Assembly: GCF_040958095.1 (NCBI RefSeq)
Contig: NC_091209.1
Coordinates: 13,195,424 to 13,259,423 of the forward strand
DNA from: Procambarus clarkii
Lineage: Eukaryota; Arthropoda; Malacostraca; Decapoda; Cambaridae
Length of the DNA: 64,000 nt
Reading direction: 5' to 3'
Below are positions 23,201 through 31,259 of this stretch, one piece after another. Within the stretch, counting starts at the first letter, position 1. Every line of letters starts with the position of its first letter. The notes beneath the pieces are model-generated. The model had not been told where the DNA came from. It made no database searches and was given only the letters and a program-made list of their open reading frames with translations. The position numbers and the translations under genes were made by a program.

Positions 23201-26200
23201 CGCTTCAGACAAGTGTTACAATGTAGGGAAAAAAAAAAGTGTTGCTAGACAGATTTTTAGTGAGAAAAGCAAGCAGTGAGCCACAAGCAGCTCTTAGTGG
23301 TATGCAGGCAAAATGTGCCAGAGAGTGTACCCAGAAAAGTCATCACTGCATGATGTTATAATGGAAGGGGATTTCCCTTCTAAACACTAACACCTCCCCT
23401 CCTTCCCTCCCCTCCCCCTCAGTCTTCCATACGCCAACAAGTCTTCATTCAAGGTAAGATAAACATACAGTATTGTATTGCAGTGTTATTCGGTATTAAA
23501 TGTATTGAGTCAATATTTTTGGGGGTGTGGAACGGATTAATTCAATTTACATTATTTCTTGTGGGAAGATTCGTTTTGTTTGACGTGTCTCTGGGAATGG
23601 ATTACGATCGTTATCTTGAGGTTATCTTGAGATGATTTCGGGGCTTTAGTGTCCCCGCGGCCCGGTCCTCGACCAGGCCTCCACCCCTAGGAAGGAGCCC
23701 GTGACAGCTGACTAACTCCCAGGTACCTATTTACTGCTAGGTAACAGGGGCATTCAGGGTGAAAGAAACTTTGCCCATTTGTTTCTGCCTCGTGCGGGAA
23801 TCGAACCCGCGCCACAGAATTACGAGTCCTGCGCGCTATCCACCAGGCTACGAGGCCCCTTTTAGTGAACAAAGGTGCCACTGTATATACTAGTATATGT
23901 ATTTTTTGTTGTTAGAAAAACTGGTATGTAAGTAGCGAGATCTGTAGATATGGAGAAATGTGAGATTTGATATCGGTGAAAGTATAAAATGTGAAGTGGG
24001 TGAAGTGCAATATTGTGTTAATTCAATCCTATAGGCACAAATAGTAGAAAATTATTAAACATTGAAATAAGGGGATTGTATGATAAAGGCAGATGATCAG
24101 AATCTTGGAAGGGAAGAGTGAAAAGTGTATAACAGAAAGGATAGTGCAGGGAGGGGGTTAGAGAACTGTAAAAGGTGAAATGCTTCTGTAGCAAGAGAAC
24201 CTCCTGGAAAGACTAATACTGTGGCCACCATGGGAAGCTCTCGGGAGGGAGTAAGGCATTGGGGAGATGGATGGATGTACAGTAATGGAAGGTATATGCA
24301 TGCTTCTGTGTACAGGTTCCAGCTGATGTTGAATCAACACGGGCAGCTGTAGAAAAGTTTTGCACAATTAAGAAGACATTTTATGGAGAACTGTATGTCA
24401 TGCATGGGACCAACTATGATCATCTTGACACTGCATATTCCACAGAATCTATTGGTGCTCACACCGATGGAACGTACTTTTCACAAGCAGCCAGGTCAGT
24501 TGATTTAAAAAAATTATCACGTCTACCTACGAGATGAAATTACAAAAAAACTGTACATGAATTGATGAATATATTTATGCAATCCTCTATACTCAGCATA
24601 CCATAAAGTATATTTTAACATTTTGCTCATCTTCAACAGAATACAAGTGTTCCACTGTTTACAAACAGCCACAGGTGGTGGTGAGAATTTGCTTGTTGAT
24701 GGATTCAATGTTGCCAAACAGTTCCACGAGAAGCATCCTGAAGGTTATGCATTTCTCTCGTCAGAAGCTGTGCCATCTGAATATATAGAGGATGGGTATC
24801 ACTTTATGTCGCTTGACACCATTTTTAAACACCATCCAGTCACGGGCAATATACAACAGATCAGGTTAGCTAAAAGGAAATGACTAATTGATGTGTGAAA
24901 GAGCTCCATTTGTGTGATCATATATTAATGTTTTCATTCTGTTTTCAAATAATTACACATGCAAAAAAAAATGATTTAAAAATTTGGAAAATCAGTTTAA
25001 AAAGCTAAACAAATGAAATACATGCTAAATTAAAACTACAGTGGAACCTCTATTAACGAGTGGCTCTATTAACGAGTTTTTCCAGTAACGAGCAAGCCAC
25101 TCGCAGCAAATTTGTCTCTATTGACGAGCTCGTCTCTATTAACGAGTGAAACCACATGGCGCTTCCTAGCGTCTCGCGGGTTCTCGCAAATTCTCGGACG
25201 CCTCCGACGCCAGTGTTGTTGTTGTATCTCACACGACAAGCATCCCTCTGGATTTATTTGCGCTTTTCTCTGTGTTTTTGTAGTTTGGTGACTGCAATTT
25301 GTAACGCACGATGTCGCCAAAGAAGCTGGTTGCTAAAGACAGTGTTGGCAAGGGGAAGAAAGCAACAATTACTGTTGAAGTGAAGAAGGAAATACAGTGG
25401 AACCTCTATTAACGAGTTTAATCCGTTCTGGCACCGAGCTCGTTACCTGGAAAACTCGTCTTTGGAAACAAATTTCCCCATTTAAAATAAAGGAAATAAA
25501 TTTAATCCGTTCCACTCCCAAAAACATCCATACTTGTATGACATTTTTTAATGTCAATATAATACTGCACATGTAATTATAAATGTTTTGTTGTACTGTT
25601 TTAACATTTACTTTACCTTATGAAGAGTCGTTGCTGGCTTGAGGGAGACGATGGGGAGGTGGGAAGGAGGAGAGGGGTTATGGTGTGGAAGGAGAATCCA
25701 CCTCTTGAGTCAGGTGGGCTCTCTCTTCTTGGGATTTTCACCCCACTGGGACCGGGTTGTGGTTCACTATCACTGGCTCTTCTTTTCTCTACTTTCGGAA
25801 AGAACTTTTCTATTGACAATTGCTTTTGTCTTTGTTTTAGGATGTCCCTAAAACGAAACAGTAAATTGTCATTAAACATGTTCACACATCGGGTTGTCAC
25901 TGCTTGATCAGGGTGATGTTTTTCTAAGAATGCGGTCACCTTTTCAAACATTCCTAGCACTTCCCTGATCTCACTTGAAGAGGCAGCAGCATCCTCCCGT
26001 ACCTCCTCCTCCCCTGATGAGAACTCTTGTGCCTCCTCTTGATTAATCTCCTTCTGAAGTTCCAGGAGTTCCTCAGTGGTCAGTTCCTCACTGTGCTCCT
26101 CCACTAACTCCTGCACATCAGCAGCATCCAACTCCAGACCCAAAGTTTGCCCCAGAGCAACAATATCATCCACTAGATGCACTTCTGGGTCTTCCACAGG

Positions 26201-29200
26201 TGCAGATGCAGATGCAGGTGCAGGACCGAAACCTTCAAAGTCTCGCTCAGGGACACCCTCAGGCCACAGGTTACGCCAAGCAGAGTTAAGGGTCCTCCTT
26301 GTCACTCCTTCCCAGGCCTTATCGATCAAACGTAAGGCACCCAGGATATTAAAGTGGTTCTTCCAGAATTCTTTGAGGGTCAGCCCTGTATTGTCGGTCA
26401 CATCAACACACCTCTCCAACAAGGCCTTCATGTAGAGTTTCTTAAAGTTTGCAATGACTTTCTGGTCCATAGGTTGGAGGAGTGGAGTGGTATTGGGAGG
26501 AAGGAACTTGATGGTGATGAACTGATTTTCAGGATACAATTCATCTCGCATCTGTGGAGGATGTGCAGGAGCATTATCAAGCACAAGCAAGGCCTTGAGT
26601 GGCAACTGTTTCTCTTCAAGATATTTCCTCACTGAGGGGCCAAAAACATCATTGATCCATTCAGTGAAGAATATCCGCGTGACCCAGGATTTCTTATTGG
26701 ACCTCCACATCACATTCAGTCGCGCCTTATACACTTTACATGCCTTGAACACGCGTGGATTTTCTGAGTGGTAGACCAGCAGCGGCTTGACCTTGCAATC
26801 GCCACTTGCATTGGCGCAGAGGACGAGAGTAAGCCGATCCTTCATCGGTTTGTGGCCAGGCAAAGATTGTTCCTCCTGTGTGATGTAGGTCCTCTTCGTC
26901 ATTTTCTTCCAAAACAGGCCAGTCTCGTCACAATTAAAAACTTGTTGGGGCAAGAACTCCTTTTCAGCAACAAATTCCTGGAACTCTGGTACAAATTTCT
27001 CAGCAGCAGCTTTATCAGAGCTGGCAGCCTCCCCATGTCGAACAACACTGTGGATACCGCTTCTCTTCCTAAATTTCTCAAACCATCCACGGCTTGCCTT
27101 AAATATCTCCTCCTCTTCAGACGACGCACCTGGTGTCTTCCTGACAAGGTCCACATACAACTTCTTGGCCTTTGCACAGACAAGAGCTTCAGAGACACTA
27201 TCGCCATGCAATTGCCTTTCATTCATCCAGACTAGCAGTAGCTTTTCAACCTCTTCTAGGATTTGTGGACGTTTCTTGTTAACCTTGGTAACTCCTTTAG
27301 CCACCTCAAGCGTCTTAAATTGTTCCTTCCTCTTCAGAATGGTACAAATCGTTGATGAGGTCCTGCCATACTCCCTGACGAGATCAACCACACGCACACC
27401 ACGCTCGTGCTTTGCTATTACAGTACTCTCTTGGCTAGAAAATATCACTTGTTCCTCACTTTTTTCATTTGTTTATAATATTCTCAGCCATGTTGCTGCT
27501 TTCTTTTGCTCACTCTTCAACACATCAGAATTAATTTGTATTCATCTTTTACTAGTTAATTTATAATAACTGTACTTATAAAGGCCACCACTTCAACAAG
27601 GGCATGCTTAAGAAATAGGAAAGCTTATATAAACTGCTTCTTTTGGATATACAGCACAGTGTATTTAGGTATATTCACAAATGGGTCTCCACACCTAATG
27701 GTACTCTACTCTAACTGGGATTCTCACTGGCACATCCATTTCATCCTATTTTTCTGGAAAGCTGGTTCTCTCAAATTAAGATAAGATAATGTTTATTCAG
27801 GTAAAAGTACATACATTCAAAATGAGTTAAAAAATAATGTTGGATTTCTAGATAGAGCTAGTACACACTATGCCTAAAGCCAGTAATACAGAGTTTTGGC
27901 CAAAAAGCACGTTTAATGCACACATTCACTGTCACACAACAGCACAAGTAATCTACTTTGTGATCTCTCTCAAACTTGACAAGTCTGATCTAATGAGGCA
28001 AGCGTCATGGCATGTTTTAGGCATCTGGGATAGCACCTTCTCAAAATTGCCATGCCTTACAGTAGGTTCTCCAGTCAAGGAGTCTGGGCCAAACTGAGGA
28101 CTTCTGGCCTGCTCCTGCCACAATACTTTCCTTGCGTTATCTACTCGCCTGACACAATGTATGACATTAGGACACTGATAATCCACATCATTGTGCCTCT
28201 GTTCATAACTTCTGGGAGCAACCAAGCCTTGGGGTCACGCCAATATTGTGGTCTATATTCTTAGATCACAATTGGGGCTCCTGGGTTCAATCCCAGGTTG
28301 GGCACATTACCTTTCATCTGAGCCCCCTCTTTACACCTAACAATTAATTTGTACTCTGATGTATATTGTGGGTTGCATCCTGGGGAAAGTCACTACGTAT
28401 TATGATCATTGGGGAACTTGATACTTCAATCCAACAGTCATCCCTATTGAATTTTGAACTTGAGTAGAGCTTTCTCTAAATTAAATTTGCCGATTCATTT
28501 TATAGTTTAAACTATTTACTATTGTAAATGGTAAGTGTAATGAAGTTCTTATTTTCATTACAAAAGGAGGAAATGAGTGTAGTTTTATTCATCATTCTTT
28601 GTTGGCCTAATTTTCATGTCCATGTGGTGGGGAGGCACCAACCTTGTAATATGAGAGCAAGATGGGGAAAACAAAATTACTGTACTTGGAGATGCCACAC
28701 CTACAATATTTGCTACTGTCTTTCACACTACTTGCTGCTATTATGTGATGCTTCAGTAATACTGTATTAATATTTTATTATTAATCTTATTACTATTAAT
28801 GAATGATATGTACAACACTCGTTTATTTATTGCAGATACAACATTTATGATAGAGCTCCTTTGTCGTCACTTCCCATGGAAAAGCTGCAAGAGTTTTATC
28901 TGCATTTTTGTAATCTTACAAAGATCATTAGAAATCCAAGGAATGAATATTCGCTTAAATTGGAACCAGGTAATGAATGGTTTAAGGAATATATAATTGC
29001 TATTAATTTGTTTGTGATATGATATTGTTGAGTTGCAATGTGAATCTGTCAGCATGTTAAAATTGGTTATGAAAGGGTACACAGAATATGCAACTTGTAG
29101 CATTAGTAGAAATTGTCATGATTTTAAAACTTTAACACTGAAGGAAATTGTGGATGTGAACTACTATTACCACTACTGTATCCCATTTTGATTAAATTCA

Positions 29201-30931
29201 AGCAAGAAAAATGCCAAATAATTTTAATATTGACTGTAAAGGGAATAAAAAATGCAGTGCAAGGGTTTTGATAGTGGTGGAAAGGCACAAGCTTGACAAT
29301 GGTGCCAAATTTTTAAGAGTAATGGGAAGGGTATTTAACCTGTACTTGCCTAGTTGTGCTTTGGCTCTTTGGTCCCGCCTCTCAATCGTCAGTCAACTGA
29401 TTTACAGGTTCTTGAGCCTACTGGGCTCTTATCAAATCTACATTTGAAACTGTGTATGGAGTCTGCCTCTACATCACTGCATTTGTTAACTACTAAACAC
29501 TGAAAAAATTCTGTCTCTGTGGCTCATTTGGGTACTAAGTTTCCACCTTTGTCCCTGCTCCACCCATGCTAAAGAGTTTCTTTCTCTGTCAATTCCCGAG
29601 AATTTCGTAGGTGGTTATCATGTCTCCCCGTACTCATCTGTTATCCGGGGACATGAGGTTCAACTCCCTTAGCTTTTCCTTGTAGCTCATACCTCTCAAT
29701 TCTGGGACTAATCTGGTGGCATACCTCAGAATCTTCTCTAACTTTGTCTTGTTTAACTAGGTATGGATTCCAGGCTGGAGCTGCATATTCCAGGATTGGT
29801 CTGACATAGGTGGTATACAAGGTCCTGAACACAAGTTTCTAAAGGCAGTTCTTATGTTGGCCAGTTCTAGCATATACCGCTGATGATATCCTTTTGATGT
29901 GGGCCTCTGGGGACAGGTTCGGTGTGATATCAACCCCCAGATCTTTCTCTTTATTTGACTCTTGCAGGATTTCACCTCCCAGATGGTACCTTGTGCTCAG
30001 CCTTCTGCTTCCTTTGCATAATTTCATTACTTTACACTTTCCTAAGTTGAAGTTTAGTAGCCAATTTTTAGACCATTCCTCCTGTTCGTCCAGGTCGTCC
30101 TGTAGAGTCTGTCTATCTTCACCTGTCTTGATTCTTATAATTTTTGCATCATCAGCAAACATTGAGATGAATGAGCATACCCTCTGGAAGATTATTTACA
30201 AATATTAGAAACAGGAACAATGTGCTGCATTGCCATTGTTATAAATGTTTCACTGTAATTTGGACGAATAATTTGAGTCTACCCCTTAAGCCTTGATTAT
30301 GTATTTCCTTGTTCTATAAGATTGATAGCACTGTAGCTTCAAATGGCAATTTGGAATAGAATTCTATTAAATGCTTCTCCATCCCACCCCCACCACCTTC
30401 ACAAACAAGAATGACCCTGGATAGGGAGGGATGATTGGTCACTTTCTCTTCACTGTTTGCTTGTGCACCTAGCAGTAAAGGCTGACTTCAAATGTAAAGA
30501 GTTTGGTGGCTCTTGTAGGGAAATGCTGTGCTAAATAATCCAACCAATTCCAGTACATGGCCTAAGATCTGAATCCCAACACAGAATGACCTCCTTCAGT
30601 AAGAGAAGTCATGGGCGTGGGAAATGTACCTGCAACCTTGTGTAGCTATCTGAAAGAGAATTTACAGTTCTCTCAAATAATTTTCTTTATAAATGTTGAA
30701 AGGAACAAAGTATTGTTTTAGGTATTTGAGGATAAGTTAGAGAACATTTGCTTGATGAATTTATTACTACTAATTTTTTCTTTATACAAAGGTACAGTGT
30801 TACTGATTGACAACTGGAGAGTGATGCATGGTCGTGCCAACTTCACTGGCACCAGGACTATGAGTGGCTGCTACCTGGATAATGATGAATTCACCAGCAA
30901 AGCACGAATTCTAAAGGTACAGATGGAGTAG
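11894..30931 (+). CDS. TMLHE: Trimethyllysine dioxygenase, nine exons, complete
   Basis: The predicted 424-residue mitochondrial enzyme hydroxylates N6-trimethyllysine, the first step of carnitine synthesis, using Fe(II), 2-oxoglutarate and O2. Coding exons: 11894-12000, 13245-13291, 15027-15242, 16922-17055, 19422-19514, 24316-24494, 24640-24864, 28836-28969 and 30792-30931. All junctions are GT/AG, and the phases close to 1275 nt. Residues 1-35 are rich in Arg, Val and Leu without acidic residues, as in a mitochondrial leader. Residues 76-92 (PYIWLRDHCRCSRCYNH) are the N-terminal Cys-rich domain of the TMLHE/BBOX1 family. The iron triad is H248 and D250 (GAHTDGTYF) with H391 (NWRVMHGR), and R400 in GTRTMSGCYL should bind 2-oxoglutarate. 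Human TMLHE has 421 residues, so length agrees. Exons 3-9 are firm from homology; exons 1 and 2 rest on phase, leader character and splice sites. Introns are packed with transposons. Confidence 0.9.
12030..12091 (+). mobile_element. Short interspersed repeat B, copy 1
   Basis: Shares ttgattgattaaga, a gccaagcaggtggtggca block and cgggcatgaatagcccctaa with copies at 12181-12208 and 12678-12735. The cgggc...gcccg ends form a small hairpin around atgaata. It lies in TMLHE intron 1. Confidence 0.65.
12181..12208 (+). mobile_element. Short interspersed repeat B, copy 2 (3' half only)
   Basis: Contains only ggcacgggcatgaatagccc and gtaa, the hairpin end of the family. It may have arisen by a local duplication of copy 1. 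Confidence 0.6.
12300..12510. repeat. G-run-rich low-complexity region
   Basis: Runs of 8-13 G occur at about 12350, 12387, 12433 and 12481 on the plus strand, plus a C run at about 12323, in TMLHE intron 1. Repeated phrases such as gaagattc(c/t)acat suggest a decayed tandem repeat. Guanine quadruplexes are possible in the nascent transcript. Confidence 0.6.
12678..12735 (+). mobile_element. Short interspersed repeat B, copy 3
   Basis: The most complete copy: attgattgat, aagccacccaagaggtggca, then gggcatgaatagcccgtaaa. A second small stem (gccacc/ggtggc) precedes the terminal hairpin. Confidence 0.65.
13245..13291 (+). CDS. TMLHE: TMLHE exon 2, 47-nt microexon-sized
   Basis: The acceptor ATTTTTAG lies after a T-rich tract, and the donor is GTAG|GTAAGA. 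The exon encodes QVKARKREFCTRPHV. The alternative AG four bases on (13248) breaks the phase with exon 1. The exon is short and unconserved, so it rests on splice signals and reading phase on both sides. Confidence 0.65.
13300..15020. other. TMLHE intron 2, no other gene found
   Basis: AT-rich with many TACAGTA/TACTGTA words (for example 14740-14775). It holds the small foldback at 14493-14635. No coding frame has recognisable content. Confidence 0.5.
14493..14635. repeat. Small foldback element
   Basis: The core arms gcattgccagcca (14538-14550) and tggctggcaatgc (14568-14580) are perfect. Outer arms pair imperfectly: aatgagagtccactagggc with gccttagtggattttctcatt, and gaggtgg with ccacctc. 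The outer boundary is where pairing fades. Confidence 0.7.
15027..15242 (+). CDS. TMLHE: TMLHE exon 3, N-terminal Cys-rich domain
   Basis: Acceptor AAATTGCAG, donor CAGT|GTAAGT. It encodes LELHHSLWPHSLCVPYIW and LRDHCRCSRCYNHKTCQRIF, the family signature of TMLHE and BBOX1, and ends within the codon of the conserved Trp of WPDGH. Confidence 0.92.
15640..16090 (-). mobile_element. Decayed LINE fragment in TMLHE intron 3
   Basis: On the minus strand the sequence around 16015-16060 reads YHVIKFADDK, a reverse transcriptase motif C. Flanking words match the order of the LINE relic at 6435-6720. It is heavily mutated. Confidence 0.5.
16239..16548. repeat. 300-bp near-perfect palindrome (foldback)
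   Basis: The left arm (16239-16392) and right arm (16403-16548) are reverse complements with few differences around a 10-nt centre. The innermost pairing is ctatgaacact/agtgttcatag. Shared outer words include tcagtgggata and cttcagggagcc. It lies in TMLHE intron 3, so the pre-mRNA should form a stem of about 145 bp. Confidence 0.85.
16922..17055 (+). CDS. TMLHE: TMLHE exon 4
   Basis: Acceptor TTCAACAG, donor ACG|GTAATT. It encodes (W)PDGHESEYEYKFLWQNSF, the strand-turn after the Cys-rich domain, and a linker ending AAHLTT. Confidence 0.9.
17190..17231. repeat. TTA/TTTA microsatellite
   Basis: Tandem TTA triplets pass into TTTA tetramers within TMLHE intron 4, just below exon 4. Confidence 0.8.
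17329..17472 (+). mobile_element. Decapod-type interspersed repeat fragment
   Basis: The order tacctggatggaattctggg, agtagttcatcacctcaagc, ctggtccagggctaggcttg, cttggtccaacaggcagttt resembles a repeat I recall as common in decapod genomes. That recollection is the only basis, so the class is open. A weaker relative may lie at 62838-62900. Confidence 0.4.
17560..19280 (-). mobile_element. Old LINE reverse transcriptase relic in TMLHE intron 4
   Basis: Read on the minus strand in several frames, it shows GGSKAMPKNYRPIALTFHI (about 18590-18660) and a motif A region around 18400-18440. Further reverse-transcriptase-like blocks run towards 17700. Stops and indels are frequent. It is a long but dead copy, older than the LINE at 7030. 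Confidence 0.6.
19422..19514 (+). CDS. TMLHE: TMLHE exon 5
   Basis: Acceptor TCCAACAG, donor GAG|GTATGT, 31 whole codons. It encodes VPLEELCDPEKNGARKLMY and SIIQNGLAFISE, the helix and strand entering the dioxygenase core (the LLYGIAFVENV region of the human enzyme). Confidence 0.92.
20149..22003. mobile_element. piggyBac-like non-autonomous element
   Basis: The 1855-bp stretch begins CCCTTGTG and ends TTAAAGGG. It is bordered on both sides by TTAA (20145-20148 and 22004-22007), the target duplication of piggyBac elements, whose ends are CCC...GGG. Near the right end the palindrome catcatatgatg occurs twice. The terminal identity is only about five bases, so the call rests mainly on the TTAA borders. 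There is no transposase frame. The interior is mostly a tandem array (20570-21500). Confidence 0.5.
20570..21500. repeat. Diverged tandem array, six copies of 140-190 bp
   Basis: The phrase agacgttatatataagtatc (with small changes) recurs near 20587, 20781, 20924, 21107, 21288 and 21449. Each time it is followed by a gtgttcaccataacgaacca-like block and then by a C-rich stretch with ctcctcccac. It lies inside the piggyBac-like element. Confidence 0.75.
22008..22610. other. TMLHE intron 5 stretch between two transposons, no gene found
   Basis: No recognisable coding content or repeat. It separates the piggyBac-like element from the Tigger relic. Confidence 0.4.
22889..23350 (+). pseudogene. 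Tigger transposase remnant without DDE domain
   Basis: ATG at 22889 starts MCPKKVSGK, matching the MSPKK start of Tigger transposases. An A-rich run (22950-22982) follows, then KKEIIRKHENGT from the DNA-binding domain. The frame then jumps to the Tigger C-terminus (VEKAHPNRAVAASCVNLFND). The PCNA-box position of the intact relative reads KKKVLLDRFL here and has lost its Gln. Confidence 0.65.
23611..23859 (-). mobile_element. tRNA(Thr)-like SINE inserted in the Tigger relic
   Basis: The minus-strand head (23859-23787, 73 nt) folds as a tRNA-like cloverleaf. It has A box TAGCCTGGTGG, B box GGTTCGATTCC and an anticodon loop CTCGTAA (CGT, threonine). The body shares blocks with the copy at 5719-5961 and ends in AAGATAACCTCAAGATAA. 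It is better preserved than the Tigger relic around it, so it inserted later. Confidence 0.85.
24316..24494 (+). CDS. TMLHE: TMLHE exon 6, iron-binding HxD motif
   Basis: Acceptor TGTACAG, donor CCAG|GTCAGT. It encodes TRAAVEKFCTIKKTFYGELY, HLDTAYSTESIGAHTDGTYF. HTD supplies two of the three iron ligands (H248, D250). Confidence 0.95.
24640..24864 (+). CDS. TMLHE: TMLHE exon 7
   Basis: Acceptor TTCAACAG, donor TCAG|GTTAGC. It encodes IQVFHCLQTATGGGENLLVD, GFNVAKQFHEKHPEGYAFLS, EYIEDGYHFMSLDTIFKHHP. The FHCL...GG..LLVDGF block is diagnostic for the TauD/TMLHE fold. Confidence 0.95.
25311..25394 (+). pseudogene. Tigger transposase, detached first 28 codons
   Basis: ATG TCG CCA opens MSPKKLVAKDSVGKGKKATI then TVEVKKEI, the standard start of Tigger transposases. 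The next residues of the family (IAKHERG) are found at 27418 on the other strand. The fragment runs straight into a terminal repeat. Confidence 0.85.
25613..27418 (-). pseudogene. Tigger transposase body, open frame without its start
   Basis: About 601 uninterrupted codons. From its first residues come a helix-turn-helix (IAKHERGVRVVDLVREYG), a CENP-B-type domain (LLLVWMNERQLHG), and a DDE domain with D in FNCDETGLFW, D in LLVLDNAPAH and D in LQPMDQKVI. An acidic region and a C-terminal QLSIEKFF PCNA-box follow. The upstream ten residues in frame (to 27448) are flanking DNA. Lack of stops suggests recent activity, but the native start codon lies on the opposite strand, so no normal protein can be made. 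Confidence 0.85.
27790..27900 (+). mobile_element. Interspersed repeat A, copy 3
   Basis: Begins tttattcaggtaaaagtaca and ends with cctaaagccagtaatacaga, then gttttggc. It has the same block order as the copies at 11161 and 11387. It lies in TMLHE intron 7. Confidence 0.6.
28210..28360 (+). mobile_element. tRNA-derived SINE fragment
   Basis: A B-box-like gggttcaatccc within cctgggttcaatcccaggtt is followed by ggcacattacctttcatctg and cacctaacaattaa, which fit the SINE body in order. It is a diverged, shortened copy. Confidence 0.5.
28836..28969 (+). CDS. TMLHE: TMLHE exon 8
   Basis: Acceptor TATTGCAG, donor ACCAG|GTAATG. It encodes (R)YNIYDRAPLSSLPMEKLQ, EFYLHFCNLTKIIRNPRNEY. RYN.YDRAP matches the conserved RYNNYDRA block of TMLHE. 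Confidence 0.93.
29341..30200 (-). mobile_element. CR1-like LINE fragment in TMLHE intron 8
   Basis: Read on the minus strand, it begins in the reverse transcriptase at MFADDAKIIRIKT (motif C), continues EEWSKNWLLNFNLGKCKVMK and EKDLGVDITPNLSPEAHI (motif E), then TTYVRPILEYAAPAWNPYL in another frame, down to the ORF end. It is 5' truncated just before the catalytic FADD. It belongs to a different subfamily from the LINE at 7030 but to the same one as the fragment at 572. Confidence 0.75.
30792..30931 (+). CDS. TMLHE: TMLHE exon 9, terminal, third iron ligand
   Basis: Acceptor TATACAAAG, ending with TAG at 30929-30931. It encodes TVLLIDNWRVMHGRANFTGT, RTMSGCYLDNDEFTSKARIL. H391 completes the iron triad. 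No AATAAA was seen before 34032, so the 3' untranslated region could be long and run through the foldback elements. Confidence 0.93.
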
Positions 30932-31259
30932 GGTTTATAACCGGCTTCCTCCTCCCTGTCTTCCACCAATCAATGTCTCCAGAAAGTTTCTATGTAAACA
31001 CCCCCCCCCCTCTCTGTGGGCAGTGAGGGGGAGGGGGCTGTTGTGCAACACCCACTGGTAGAAAGGGGTAACTGTCATCTCCTGCCTGTTGTGAGAGTGC
31101 ACAAGCTAAACATGCCTATGGGCTATGTATAGAGACCTGTGTTTGCCCTTATGTCCTTTCATCTGGGAGTTGAGCCCTCCCAGGGGTTGTGGGCAGGGGC
31201 AACACCCTTCTTTGGTAAGTGGATGGGTAAAACTGGAGATTCAGTGTGGCCCACCTGAA

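Larger units (their letters stand above)
22613..23883 (+). mobile_element. Tigger/pogo deletion derivative with a SINE inserted
   Basis: The ends CAGTGG and CCACTG are each bordered by TA, the pogo-type target. Inside, an N-terminal piece (MCPKKVSGKVQ, then KKEIIRKHENGTRVVA) runs into a C-terminal piece (EEMQTFVEKAHPNRAVAA, SCVNLFNDNVMSRFRQVL) through several frame breaks. The whole DDE domain is missing. A SINE sits close to the right end. Confidence 0.7.
25039..27420. mobile_element. Tigger transposon rearranged by internal inversion
   Basis: From left to right: TA target (25037-25038); 5' terminal repeat CAGTGGAACCTC and leader on the plus strand; the first 28 transposase codons (25311-25394) ending in AAATA. 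Directly after that TA comes another CAGTGGAACCTC terminal repeat (25395). The rest of the transposase then follows on the minus strand (27418 back to 25613), starting exactly where the plus fragment stopped. The right end is internal sequence followed by TA (27419-27420). Joining the parts gives about 2.38 kb, close to a complete Tigger. Both terminal repeats point the same way and the right end has none, so this is one element turned inside out. Confidence 0.8.

Noticed and set aside
23787-23859. Free tRNA-Thr (CGT) gene
   Set aside because: The tRNA-like head is fused to a SINE body shared with the copy at 5719-5961, and it sits inside a transposon relic. It is a SINE head, not a tRNA gene.
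26768-27235. Plus-strand frame of 155 codons within the Tigger element
   Set aside because: Antisense shadow of the transposase coding sequence.
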